From Sphingomicrobium lutaoense (GTDB taxonomy: Bacteria > Pseudomonadota > Alphaproteobacteria > Sphingomonadales > Sphingomonadaceae): a stretch of DNA of 64,000 nt. Of this stretch, positions 16,351 through 27,670 are shown one piece after another. The notes under the pieces were generated by a model that searched no databases, was not told the DNA's origin, and saw only the letters and a list, made by a program, of their open reading frames with translations. Both the position numbers and the translations under genes were made by a program. Numbering within the stretch: position 1 is the stretch's first letter; the number at the start of each line of letters is the position of its first letter. The DNA is taken from positions 124,001-188,000 of the forward strand of contig NZ_JACICF010000002.1 of NCBI RefSeq assembly GCF_014195685.1, written 5' to 3'.

Positions 16351-17220
16351 ATGTCCAGCCTGCGCGCCCTCCTTCTTTGTGCCGCCGCCCTTGCCGCCGC
16401 GCCTGCTCACGCGCAGGACGAGGGCAGTTCGATGGCGGTGGACGAGCCGCCCTTGCCCCCGCCTTCGGCGATGGATGCCGACAGCATCACCGTCGGGCTG
16501 GGTGCGGCCTATGGCCCCGACTATGAAGGATCCGACGATTACCGCTTCATCCCGGGCGCGCTCGTGCGCGCCAAGTTCGGCGATGTGCGTATCGTCACGC
16601 GGGGCTTGCGCCTCTACGCCACGCTGACCCCGCCCGGCGATGGCGATATGTCCTTCGATGCCGGGCCGATCGTCGGGGTGCGCCTGTCGCGCAGCGGCAA
16701 AGTCGACGATCCCGTCGTCGACCAATTGCCCGACCGCGACGTCGCGGTCGAACTGGGCGGGTTCGCAGGGCTGACCTTCAAGGGGCTCACCAATCCCTAC
16801 GACCGGCTGTCCTTCCGCCTCGATGCCGTCCACGATGTCGCGGGCGCGCATGATGACTGGCTGATCGGGCCCAATGTGGATTTCTCAACCCCGCTGTCGC
16901 GCAAGACCTTCGTCGCGCTGTCGCTCGGCGCCGAGATCGTCGGGGACGATTTCGCCGCCACCTATTTCGGCGTGACACCCGCCGAGGCGGCAACGGTGCC
17001 GGCGCTGGCTCCCTACAGCCTCGATGGCGGGCTGAAGAGCATCGGCGGGGGACTGGTGCTGGGACAGAGCCTCGAGGACAATCTGCTCGAAGGCTTCTCG
17101 CTGTTCGGGACGGTCAATTACGAGCGGCTGCTCGGCGATTTCGCGGACAGTCCGCTGGTCGCCGACCGGGGCAGCGCCAACCAATGGTTCCTCGCCGCGG
17201 GCGTGGGCTACACTTTCTAG
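16351..17220 (+). CDS. MipA/OmpV family outer-membrane protein (289 aa)
   Basis: A signal peptide ends APAHAQ (about residue 22). The mature part begins with SITVGLGAAYGPDYEGSDDY, the N-terminal motif of the MipA/OmpV family, and ends GVGYTF with a terminal Phe, as expected for an outer-membrane barrel. Alternating amphipathic strands fill the rest. E. coli MipA scaffolds murein synthases and hydrolases, while other family members are porin-like. The only SD candidate is inside the fdxA terminator hairpin. It is convergent with the autotransporter gene. Confidence 0.82.
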   Translation: MSSLRALLLCAAALAAAPAHAQDEGSSMAVDEPPLPPPSAMDADSITVGLGAAYGPDYEGSDDYRFIPGALVRAKFGDVRIVTRGLRLYATLTPPGDGDMSFDAGPIVGVRLSRSGKVDDPVVDQLPDRDVAVELGGFAGLTFKGLTNPYDRLSFRLDAVHDVAGAHDDWLIGPNVDFSTPLSRKTFVALSLGAEIVGDDFAATYFGVTPAEAATVPALAPYSLDGGLKSIGGGLVLGQSLEDNLLEGFSLFGTVNYERLLGDFADSPLVADRGSANQWFLAAGVGYTF

Positions 17221-17251
17221 CGGCCATAAAAAAAGGGAGGAGCCGGACCCG

Positions 17252-19189
17252 TTAAAGTCCGAGCGTGAAGCCGACACGGGCGCCGACATCGCCGCCCTTG
17301 TTGAAGCCTGCTGCGACACCGGCATTCACCGCGGCCTTCTCGCCCACGAGAGCGCCGATCTGCAGCGCACCCGCGGCCGCGCCGCGATAATAGCCGACGT
17401 TGCCGGTGATGTTGACATCGCTGCCCGGCAGGAAGGTCCCGCCGCCCAGCGCGATCGCCACGGCGGTACCCGCCGCTGCCCGGTCATCGACCCGCTGGAT
17501 GTCGTTACCGAGATCGAAGGCCATGGTCTCGAGCGAGTTCAGGCGGGCATTCTGCTGGTCGTCCATCTGCATGACGGCATAAAGCTGCGCGCCATTGACC
17601 GCATCGGTCGAGCCTGCCGACACCGAGCCGGCCGCAACGCCCGAGACGGTGCGACCGCCGACATGGACCTGGTTGTCGGCCGTGGCCGTCGTCCCGGCAC
17701 CGATGGCGACGCTGTTGCTGTAGCCGCCGTCGGAGGCATTGGTGCCCGTCGCGCTGGCCGGAGTGCCCACGCCGCCGTTGAAGTTGAAGAAGGCACTATT
17801 GTTGCTGTTGGCGTTGATCGCGGCGATGGCGGCATTCTGCGCGGCATCGCTTACCTCGAGGCTGGCGATCGCCATGGCATTGGCGTTGATTGCGTCATCC
17901 TGCAGCGCATCATTGGTCTGCAGCACGGTCACGTCGGCGCGCAGGTCGCCAATGTCGGTCGCATTCTGGGCGATCGCATTGTTCTGCGTGGCGTCCGAGG
18001 CTTGGAGGACGGTAATGTCGGCCTCGTTCTGCGTCACACGGCCATCGAGCACGGTGATGTCGCTGCTGTTCTGCGCGATCGCGCCTTCGGCGGTGGTCAC
18101 GCGGCCGTCGAGGACGGTGATGTCGGCCTCGTTCTGGGTGACGCGGCCGTCGAGCACGGTGATGTCCGCGCTGTTCTGCGCGATCGCGCCTTCATTGACC
18201 GTGACGCGGCCATCGAGGACCGAGATGTCGGCCTCGTTCTGGGTCACCCGGCCGTCGAGCAGCGTGATGTCCGCGCTGTTCTGGGCGATCGCGCCTTCGT
18301 TGACCGTGACGCGCCCGTCGAGAACCGTGATATCGGCTTCGGCCTGGCCGAGACGGCCGTCGAGAGCGGTGATGTCCGCAGCATTCTGCGCGATGTCGGC
18401 GGCGTTCTGCGCGATATCGCCTTCGTTGACGGTGACCCGTGCATCAAGCGAAGCGATGTCCGATTCGTTCTGCGAAACGCGCCCTTCGAGCGCGGTCACA
18501 TCGCCCTGCGTCTGGCCAAGGCGGAGGTCGAGATCGGCGATGTCGGCGGCATTGGCGGTCACCCGCGCATCGAGATTGCCGATCGCGAGATTCTGGACGA
18601 CGTCGCTATTTTCGAGAACGGTGACGCGTGCGTCGACATCGGCAAGCCCGTTCGCGTTGACATCGACCTGCGCCTGCAGATTGGCGTCGGCGGCGATGCG
18701 CGCCGCGGTTTCGGCGTCAATCGCGGTCTGGAGTGCCGCGTCGGCGGCGATGCGCGCCTGCTGCTCGGCATAGAGCTGGCCGCCATTGACGGCATCGGTG
18801 CTTCCTCCGGCGACGAGGCCTGCGGCGACATTGACGATCTGCCGTTCATTGCCGACCGCGCCGACCGACACGGTGTTGGCGGTGTCGGCGACCGAGCCGG
18901 TGCCGATCGCGACGCTGCCGTTGGCGGTCGCGGTCGCGCCCTGGCCAAGCGCGACGGCGCCGTCCGCAGTGGCGGTGGCGCCCTGGCCGACGGCAGTGGC
19001 GCCATTGGCGGTCGCGGTCGCGGCTTGGCCGACGGCAGTCGCGTTGGCGGCGGCGCCGACCGTCGCGGTCGTCCCGCAGGCGATGATGTCAGTGGCCAGC
19101 GAAACGATACAGTCCTGCGCCGCGGCGGGCCCCTAAAGGGCTACCGACATGGCCAGAATGCTGATGGAGGGAAGGATAGTCTTGTTCAC
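17252..19189 (-). pseudogene. YadA-type trimeric autotransporter adhesin with in-frame amber codon
   Basis: A GTG at 19189, six bases after AGGAG, begins a signal peptide (NKTILPSISILAMSVAL). An in-frame TAG at 19133-19135 then interrupts it just before GPAAAQ, a normal signal peptidase site. Beyond the stop the frame is open for about 627 codons. It contains YadA-head repeats ([14 protein letters not shown] type), two D-A-V-N-G-x-Q-L-Y neck motifs, a long stalk of near 14-residue repeats around [14 protein letters not shown], and a C-terminal YadA anchor barrel ending [11 protein letters not shown]. Without read-through or suppression no exported adhesin would be made. An internal GTG at 18871 lacks any signal peptide. 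A sequencing error is possible. Confidence 0.8.
18000..18470 (-). repeat. 42-bp coding repeats of the adhesin stalk
   Basis: About ten tandem, imperfect units encode variants of [14 protein letters not shown] or [11 protein letters not shown], two alternating 14-residue types. Several neighbouring units are nearly identical at DNA level, so unit number can change by recombination or slippage, altering stalk length. Confidence 0.75.
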
Positions 19190-19310
19190 GCTCAACTCCT
19201 CAATTGAAAGGTTACCCGAGCAAGTGGACAAGAAAATGCAAACGCCACTTCCTTTGTTCCATCAATGATTTGCGTTAACTTTCTTCCGTCTAGATTCGGC
19301 ACTGAAGGAA

Positions 19311-19338
19311 GAATAAGGCGGCCCCCGAAGGGGCCGCC
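19311..19338 (-). terminator. Terminator downstream of the S9 peptidase gene
   Basis: A perfect 9-bp stem (19317-19325 with 19330-19338) with a 4-base TTCG-type loop on the minus strand, followed by TTATTC. It lies between the S9 peptidase stop and the autotransporter start. Confidence 0.7.
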
Positions 19339-19365
19339 CGGTCAATCGAAAAAATTCGCGAATGC

Positions 19366-21405
19366 CTATTCGGCGTCCGCCTCGATCAGCAGCTTGGGCC
19401 GCGGATCGGGAAGCGGCGCATCGCGGTCGCCGGTCTTCAGATAGGTGTCGAACCAGCGCATCATCCGCAGATTGTAATCATATTGCGCCGCGGCCTTGCG
19501 GTTGCCATGACCTTCGCCCGGATAGAGCACCAGACGGACGGGCGTGTCGGTCCGCACCTTGATCGAACGGTAGAGCTCGTAGCTCTGGCTCGGGCTCACG
19601 CGGGTGTCCTCTTCGCCATGCAGGATGAGGATCGGCGTATCGGCCTTGTCGACATGATAGATGGGCGAGACCTCGAGCATCTTCTGCCAATTGTCCCACG
19701 GCCAGGCGCGCGAATGGACATTGTACATCTCGTAGGGGATGTCGGTGGTGCCGAACTTGGAGATCTGGTTCGAGATGCCGACGAACATCACCGCTGCGGC
19801 AAATTCCTCCGACAGCGCGGTCGCGGCCCAGGCCGAGGCATAGCCGCCATAGGAACCGCCGGTGATGCCGACACGGTCGCGATCGGCGATGCCGCGCTCG
19901 ACCAGCGCGCGCTTGGCATCGACCAGATCGGCGAATTCGGGATCGGTATAGCGGCCCTGGTGCTGCTTGGAGAAAGCGGTGCCATAGCCGGTCGAGCCGC
20001 GATAATTGGGCAGGAACACGGCATAGCCCTTGCCCGCCGCGACCTGGCCCGGCCCGCCATAATTGGTCACCCAGCCATTCGATTCATGCGCTTCGGGACC
20101 GCCATGCACGTCCATGATGAGCGGCGCGCCGCCCTGGGGAACGCCGCCGACCGGATGGATCAGCACGCCCTCGATTTCCTGGCCGTCGCGCGCAGTGTAG
20201 CGGAAGGTCTCCTGCTTGCCCAAGTCGATGTCCTTGAGCCAGGCATTGCTTTCGGTCCAACGAGTGAAGCTGCCGCCGTCGAGCTTGAACAATTCGCTCG
20301 GGTGGCTCGGCGAGGAAGCGCGTGCGACGAGCGTGCCGCCGTCGGCTTCGATGCCGGTGAGGATGAGCGCGCCGGGATCGACTTCGCCCGCCATATTGCC
20401 CGCGGCGTCATAATAGCGAAGAACGCTCTGGGCGCCCTTGTGGATAATCACCGCGAGACGGCCGTCGTCGAGCCATTCGCCGTCGACCGCGGCCTCGGGG
20501 GCGCCGGCATTGAGCGCGCGGAATTCACCCGTCGCGGTATCGACGAGATGGATGGTGGTATCCGCGGGGTCGTTCATGTCGACGCCCGCGATCAGCGAGA
20601 GCTGGCGCCCGTCGGGCGAGATTTCGACATCGCCGACCTTGCCCGGTGTCTTCACCTCGGCGCGTACATTGCCGCTGGCAAGATCGAGGACATGGAAGCG
20701 CTTGGAGGTATAGGTGTCGTCGATCTGCGGAGTGGGCTGCGATCCGATCACCGCATAGCTGCCGTCGGGCGAGACCTTGAATTCGGTGACATAGCCCGGG
20801 ATCGCGATTTCGGCCGGGTCCTTTCCGGCGTCGAGGTCGCCGATCGCGGCACGGAACAGGCGATTGAAGCGCGCCTCTTCCTCATAGACGATGGCGTCGA
20901 AACCCTTGTCCTTTTCCTTGTCGCGCGCTTCGTCCTCGGCGGCGGCGGCGAGCATGTAGATGCTCGCCCCGTCAGGCGCCCAGGCATGGCTGTTCACGCC
21001 GGCATCGCCGAGCGCCGCGATCTTGCGATAAGTGCCGCCATAGACGGGCAGCGCATAGACCGAGCGATGGTCGTCATCCTCGGCCTTGTGCAAAAAGCTC
21101 ACCCAGCGGCCGTCGGGCGAGAATTTGATGTCCGAGGCGCTGATGGTCGAGGGCAGATATTCGGTCGCCTGTTGCGGGCCGGTCGCGATCATCAGCTTCG
21201 ACTGGTAGCTGTCATTTTCCTCGCCGGCGACGATGTCGGGCGTGCCGCCTGACTGGTAGGCGACGCGCGCGCCGTCGGGGGAGACCGCGATCGCGCCCAC
21301 GCTTTTCAGCTTCGCGACGTCCTCCGGCGTCATCGGGCGCGCGAGCGCGGGCGTGGCAATCAGAAAGGCGGAAAGCGCGGTGGCGCCGAACAGCATCTTG
21401 GTCAT
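19366..21405 (-). CDS. S9 family serine peptidase, exported (679 aa)
   Basis: A signal peptide (residues 1-22, ending A-L-A) is followed by an N-terminal beta-propeller with repeated S-P-D-G segments, then an alpha/beta-hydrolase domain. The nucleophile motif is GGSYGGY (Ser about 548). The Asp is in HGEEDTRVSPSQS and the His in YPGEGHGN. This matches dipeptidyl-aminopeptidase/acylaminoacyl-peptidase (prolyl oligopeptidase clan) enzymes, which remove short units from periplasmic peptides. RBS GGGAGACACC precedes the ATG. It is divergent from the EF-hand gene with 148 bp between them. Confidence 0.9.
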   Translation of the reverse strand: MTKMLFGATALSAFLIATPALARPMTPEDVAKLKSVGAIAVSPDGARVAYQSGGTPDIVAGEENDSYQSKLMIATGPQQATEYLPSTISASDIKFSPDGRWVSFLHKAEDDDHRSVYALPVYGGTYRKIAALGDAGVNSHAWAPDGASIYMLAAAAEDEARDKEKDKGFDAIVYEEEARFNRLFRAAIGDLDAGKDPAEIAIPGYVTEFKVSPDGSYAVIGSQPTPQIDDTYTSKRFHVLDLASGNVRAEVKTPGKVGDVEISPDGRQLSLIAGVDMNDPADTTIHLVDTATGEFRALNAGAPEAAVDGEWLDDGRLAVIIHKGAQSVLRYYDAAGNMAGEVDPGALILTGIEADGGTLVARASSPSHPSELFKLDGGSFTRWTESNAWLKDIDLGKQETFRYTARDGQEIEGVLIHPVGGVPQGGAPLIMDVHGGPEAHESNGWVTNYGGPGQVAAGKGYAVFLPNYRGSTGYGTAFSKQHQGRYTDPEFADLVDAKRALVERGIADRDRVGITGGSYGGYASAWAATALSEEFAAAVMFVGISNQISKFGTTDIPYEMYNVHSRAWPWDNWQKMLEVSPIYHVDKADTPILILHGEEDTRVSPSQSYELYRSIKVRTDTPVRLVLYPGEGHGNRKAAAQYDYNLRMMRWFDTYLKTGDRDAPLPDPRPKLLIEADAE

Positions 21406-21553
21406 GGTGTCTCCCGGACATCAGGTGAATGGATTTCGCGCCACACCCTACAGATGGCGGCGGCAATGGCAATTGCGCCTTTCGCTCGACTTTCGCGGGC
21501 GGCTTCGCCAGACTTGGCCCTCCCTGTTTGCTTGACCATCGTGGAGACCCGCC

Positions 21554-22006
21554 ATGCCCCTCACCGCGCTGACGATCGCCCTTGCCGCCCAGTCGATTTC
21601 GCAGCCCGTGCCGCGCGCCGAATATCTGGCGACGATGGACGCGCAATTCTCGGCGATGGACAGCGATGGCAATGGCTGGGTCACCTCGGGCGAAGCCGCG
21701 CGGAAGATGACCGTGGATACGCAGGCGCAGGTGATGGCCGCCAACCGCCAGATCTTCCAGCGGCTCGACAAGGATCGCAACGGCCAGCTTTCCGCCGAGG
21801 AATTTGCCGGACTCGCGGCCTCGCCGCCGCCCGCCGATCCGTCGAACTTCATGCAGCGCGTCGATCTCAACAAGGACGGGCAGGTGACGCTGGTCGAGCA
21901 TCGCACCGTGATGCTCGCGACCTTCGACCGGATCGATGCCGACAAGGACGGGGTGGTGACACCCGAGGAAATGCAGGGCGCGACCGGGGGAGCCGCGGGC
22001 CAATAG
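21554..22006 (+). CDS. EF-hand calcium-binding protein, secreted (150 aa)
   Basis: A short hydrophobic N-terminus could be a signal peptide. Four EF-hand loops are visible: DSDGNGWVTSGE, DKDRNGQLSAEE, DLNKDGQVTLVE and DADKDGVVTPEE, each with Asp at positions 1 and 3, Gly at 6 and Glu at 12. Calcium binding is therefore likely. Bacterial EF-hand proteins of this type are mostly of unknown function. The SD GGAGA lies 8 bases before the ATG. The TPP riboswitch starts 37 bases past its stop. Confidence 0.83.
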   Translation: MPLTALTIALAAQSISQPVPRAEYLATMDAQFSAMDSDGNGWVTSGEAARKMTVDTQAQVMAANRQIFQRLDKDRNGQLSAEEFAGLAASPPPADPSNFMQRVDLNKDGQVTLVEHRTVMLATFDRIDADKDGVVTPEEMQGATGGAAGQ

Positions 22007-22043
22007 GCCTTCACCTTCGCGCCCGAAAGGCCTAAGAGAAGCC

Positions 22044-22137
22044 CATCCCCGGGGAGCCGGCCTTGGCTGAGAGGAACGTGTGGCAGCGTTCGACCCGCAG
22101 AACCTGATCCGGCTTACCCCGGCGTAGGAAGTGGATG
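22044..22137 (+). promoter_or_regulatory. TPP riboswitch (THI element)
   Basis: All conserved parts of the thiamine-pyrophosphate aptamer are present in order: CGGGGAGCC near 22050, GGCTGAGAGG (22064-22073), ACCCGCAGAACCTGATCCGG and the 3' GGCGTAGGAA. P1 can form between CATCC (22044-22048) and GGATG (22133-22137). It lies upstream of the membrane protein gene and thiC. High thiamine pyrophosphate would shut the operon down. Confidence 0.93.
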
Positions 22138-22171
22138 ATGCGCGTTGCGGCAAGGCCCGCTTCCGCCCGTC

Positions 22172-22194
22172 CGCTCCCGGCGACAGTAGGAGCG
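22172..22194 (+). promoter_or_regulatory. SD-sequestering hairpin downstream of the TPP aptamer
   Basis: CGCTCC (22172-22177) can pair perfectly with GGAGCG (22189-22194), the latter containing the SD of the gene at 22202. Separately, GGAAGTGG at 22127-22134, partly in the 3' side of P1, can pair with CCGCTTCC (22157-22164, one G-U). These offer alternative folds, and no T-run terminator is seen. Translational control is inferred. Confidence 0.5.
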
Positions 22195-22201
22195 ATTATC
22201 C

Positions 22202-24955
<2,754 letters not shown>

Positions 24956-25019
24956 AATCCGCCCCCTTTCGTAGAGTTTCGCTTCCCTGCCTCCGGGATC
25001 GTCCCCTAGCCTATCGGGC

Positions 25020-26096
25020 ATGATGCGCCGGATCGTGACATCCGCAAAATTGCTGCTTGCAGCAACGGGGGCGCTCACCCTCACCGCCACCGCCGCCGCG
25101 CAGGAAGAGCAGGAGCGCCCCTCAAAACCGCGCCCCGCGCCCGACGATCCCGACGAACGCCTCCTCCCGCTTCCTCCGGCCGAGTTCGACAATGAACTCG
25201 CCATCGGCGGCGAGGATGTCGAAGCCAAGAAGATCGAGACCCGCCTCAGCGTCGAGGTCGAGATCAATGGCACCGGCCCCTATCAATTCATCGTCGACAG
25301 CGGCGCCGATACCTCCGCGGTGGGTTTTCGCATCGCCAACGATCTCAACCTGCCTTTGTCCACTCCGGCCACCATGGTCACCATCAATTCGCGCGACATC
25401 GTCGACCGCGTTCATGTCGCCTCGCTGGGGCTGGGTCCGACAACCACGGAAAATCTCGTCCTCCCCGTGCTTCGGGAAAGCGACATGGGCGGCGAGGGCA
25501 TGATCGGCATCGATGCCCTGGCCAGCAAGCGGTTGCTGATGGATTTCGACGACAAGGTCATCAAGGTCGAGGATGCGCGCAGGAAGATCCGCAGCGAACC
25601 GGGCGAGATCGTCATCACCGCGCGGCGCCAGCGCGGCCAGCTCATCCTCACCGAGGTCGATGCCTCGGGCGTCAAGCTCGACGCGATCATCGATACCGGC
25701 AGCCAGATTTCGATCGGCAATAGCGCGCTGCGCCGTGAATTCACTCGCCGCCAGACCGCCACCATCGAGAAAACCGAGATCATCGGCGTCACGGGACAGA
25801 CGGCCGATATCGACATCGCGATCCTGAAAGAGTTGGAGCTTGGCCCCATCACTCTGCGCAACGTTCCCGTCGCCTTCGCCGACGTTCAGCCCTTAGCCGC
25901 CTTCGGCCTCGCCGACGAGCCCGCCTTGCTGCTCGGCACCGATATATTGGAGAAATTCCGCAGCATCTCGCTCGACTTCAAGTCGCGCAAGGTCCGCTTC
26001 CGCTTGCGCCGCTGCCACACCCAGCGCGTCGTGCTCGGCCCGGCGGCGCGTTTGTCCTCGCGGATCAAGGCCAATGACCATGCGGCTTGCCGGTAG
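25020..26096 (+). CDS. Exported retropepsin-like aspartyl protease with two domains (358 aa)
   Basis: A signal peptide (about residues 1-28, ending A-A-A-Q) leads into a Pro/Glu-rich linker. Two related aspartyl-protease-like domains follow, each with its D-T/S-G motif: FIVDSGADTSAVG (about 96-108) and AIIDTGSQISIG (about 222-233). This fits the clan AA retropepsin-like family common in sphingomonads and other alphaproteobacteria (aspartyl protease family protein). Having both Asp motifs in one chain resembles a pepsin-like pseudodimer, which would be catalytically competent on its own. It stands alone between the thiC operon and the DUF892 gene. Confidence 0.78.
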   Translation: MMRRIVTSAKLLLAATGALTLTATAAAQEEQERPSKPRPAPDDPDERLLPLPPAEFDNELAIGGEDVEAKKIETRLSVEVEINGTGPYQFIVDSGADTSAVGFRIANDLNLPLSTPATMVTINSRDIVDRVHVASLGLGPTTTENLVLPVLRESDMGGEGMIGIDALASKRLLMDFDDKVIKVEDARRKIRSEPGEIVITARRQRGQLILTEVDASGVKLDAIIDTGSQISIGNSALRREFTRRQTATIEKTEIIGVTGQTADIDIAILKELELGPITLRNVPVAFADVQPLAAFGLADEPALLLGTDILEKFRSISLDFKSRKVRFRLRRCHTQRVVLGPAARLSSRIKANDHAACR

Positions 26097-26155
26097 GGGC
26101 CACGCGCGCGGACCCTTTTCTGCGCGCACACGCTGCTTGAGCGACGTCGGGAGCC

Positions 26156-26656
26156 CTATGGGCAGTTTTCCATCGCGCGCTTCGCCATCCGCTCCATCGC
26201 ACGCGCAAGCTTTTCGTCGGTTTCCTCGGCGTCTTGGGCCATTTGGACCATGCGTTCCGCCATCGCCATTTTTTCGAGATTGCGGGCGAGGGCGATGGCA
26301 GTCTGATAGCTGACCCGTTGGGATTGCTTCGCTTTGCGCAGCGCTCCTGCCAGCGCAACGTCGCGCAGCGGGCCCCGCACGATCGTTTCGGCATCGTTGC
26401 GGGCATCCTCGAGGATTGCATTCACCCAGATATTGTTCGCCTCGCCTCGGCTTGCGTCGACTTGCTCGATGAAGTGGGCGAAAGCGTCCCGTTGCTCGGC
26501 GCTGCGACGAGCATCTTCCTCGACGATGCTTTGCATAATCTCACTTGCCAACCAGCCGCGCACCTCGGGTAGGCGCTCGGCCATTTGCCGCTCACCGTCG
26601 CACAAGTCCTGGAGCGCCATCATCAGCAGGCTGCGTGTGGTATCGACCATTGCCAT
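26156..26656 (-). CDS. DUF892/ferritin-like helical protein (166 aa)
   Basis: Predicted all-helical. Features such as MMALQDLCDGERQMAERLPEV, then regularly spaced Glu/His/Glu positions and a long Ala/Met-rich C-terminal helix, resemble the YciE/YciF (DUF892) ferritin-like family, stress-induced proteins of unclear chemistry. The ATG at 26656 is chosen because AAGGA lies 8 bases upstream; a longer in-frame start is less well placed. It is divergent from the PRC-barrel gene. A second DUF892 protein is at 30564-31097. No iron-ligand set can be assigned with confidence. Confidence 0.55.
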   Translation of the reverse strand: MAMVDTTRSLLMMALQDLCDGERQMAERLPEVRGWLASEIMQSIVEEDARRSAEQRDAFAHFIEQVDASRGEANNIWVNAILEDARNDAETIVRGPLRDVALAGALRKAKQSQRVSYQTAIALARNLEKMAMAERMVQMAQDAEETDEKLARAMERMAKRAMENCP

Positions 26657-26922
26657 CGGATCTGTCCTTTCCAATGGAGTGAACAACTGTCGGGCCGATC
26701 CTTTCCCGAAATTTTCCCCGAAGTGCGGCTCGCCCTACGGCGCGGCGCAACATGGACCAGGACCGAGGTGAAGCGGAGCTGGGAGGCAAGTGCGGCGCCT
26801 TCCCGCCGCGTCTCGCTGAACCGTGGCTCTTCCACTCCCAAACGGGCATCTTGCTACCGGCCTGTTCGTTTCCTCCATGTCCCCGGCCATCCCGCCGGGA
26901 CCGAGTAGAAAGGAGTAACGAC

Positions 26923-27321
26923 ATGACCACCACCACTTATGATCGCGAACGAAATGACCTGCTTACGCGGGATGAAACGAGCATGCTGATCTCTTCCGAC
27001 AAGGTCGAGGGCACGACGGTCTACGACCGCGACGGCGAGAAGCTCGGTAGCGTCAAAAAGGTGATGCTGACCAAGCATGACGGGCGCGTGCGCTACGTCG
27101 TCATGGGCTCGGGCGGCCTTTTCGGCATGGGCGAGGATTTCACTCCACTGCCGTGGGACGCGCTCGAATATGATACCGACATCAATGGCTACCGCCTCAA
27201 GACACTGTCGAAGGACGATCTTGAACGGGACGAACCCCCGCGCTTCTCGTCGCAGAAGGATCAAAATTGGGACGAGGATTATGAGCGCCGGGTTCGGCTC
27301 TATTATTTCCCGGCAGTCTGA
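26923..27321 (+). CDS. PRC-barrel domain protein (132 aa)
   Basis: After a polar N-terminus, SSDKVEGTTVYDRDGEKLGS and KKVMLTKHDGRVRYVVMGSGG form the PRC-barrel core (about residues 22-95), followed by F-T-P-L-P-W-D-A-L-x-Y and a charged C-terminus. PRC-barrel proteins of this length are common stress-associated proteins in alphaproteobacteria; their function is unknown. A consensus AAAGGAG SD lies 7 bases before the ATG. A strong terminator follows. It is divergent from a DUF892 gene across a 266-bp gap. Confidence 0.85.
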   Translation: MTTTTYDRERNDLLTRDETSMLISSDKVEGTTVYDRDGEKLGSVKKVMLTKHDGRVRYVVMGSGGLFGMGEDFTPLPWDALEYDTDINGYRLKTLSKDDLERDEPPRFSSQKDQNWDEDYERRVRLYYFPAV

Positions 27322-27344
27322 TCGAGATGATCGGATCAACGAGA

Positions 27345-27370
27345 AGGGCGGCCCTCGCGCCGCCCTTTTT
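27345..27370 (+). terminator. Terminator after the PRC-barrel gene
   Basis: A perfect 8-bp stem (27345-27352 with 27359-27366) with a 6-base loop, followed by a T-run (27366-27370). Confidence 0.82.
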
Positions 27371-27670
27371 CATGGGTTGATCACTTGCATTCCGATGTAC
27401 TGGCTGGGCTGGGCCAACGGCTGGAAATTAATCGACGCGCCGCCAAGCGGGCAGGTACCGGGTTCGTGCTATCTACCGGGTAGCGTTCTGCAGGCGCCAA
27501 GTCATCGCGAAATATTGGCGGATTGCCGCAGGATGAAATTTTCCGCTCTGTGGACAATTGTTGTCGTTAATTGGATGTTCAGTTCCAAATGGTCTAGGCT
27601 GCCAGCGATGAAGTTTGCGTAATTTTGCGTTCTGTTTCAAATGGTTAACAAATAGTGAAGGAATGAGACA
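27371..27670. promoter_or_regulatory. 300-bp gene-free region upstream of the acidic protein gene
   Basis: No supported gene. It is more A/T-rich towards the 3' end. It contains two copies of GTTYCAAATGGT (27582-27593 and 27634-27645, 52 bp apart), the second overlapping a TTAACCAT box on the minus strand (27641-27648) 23 bases before the start codon. It likely holds the promoter and operator of the acidic-protein/barrel pair. Confidence 0.45.

Noticed and set aside
18000-18470. Direct repeats resembling a CRISPR array
   Set aside because: Units are in frame, 42 bp, without unique spacers, and encode a coiled stalk; no cas genes nearby.
27371-27640. A short frame with a hydrophobic segment in the gap after the PRC-barrel terminator
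   Set aside because: No SD, weak codon pattern and no similarity; more likely chance within promoter DNA.
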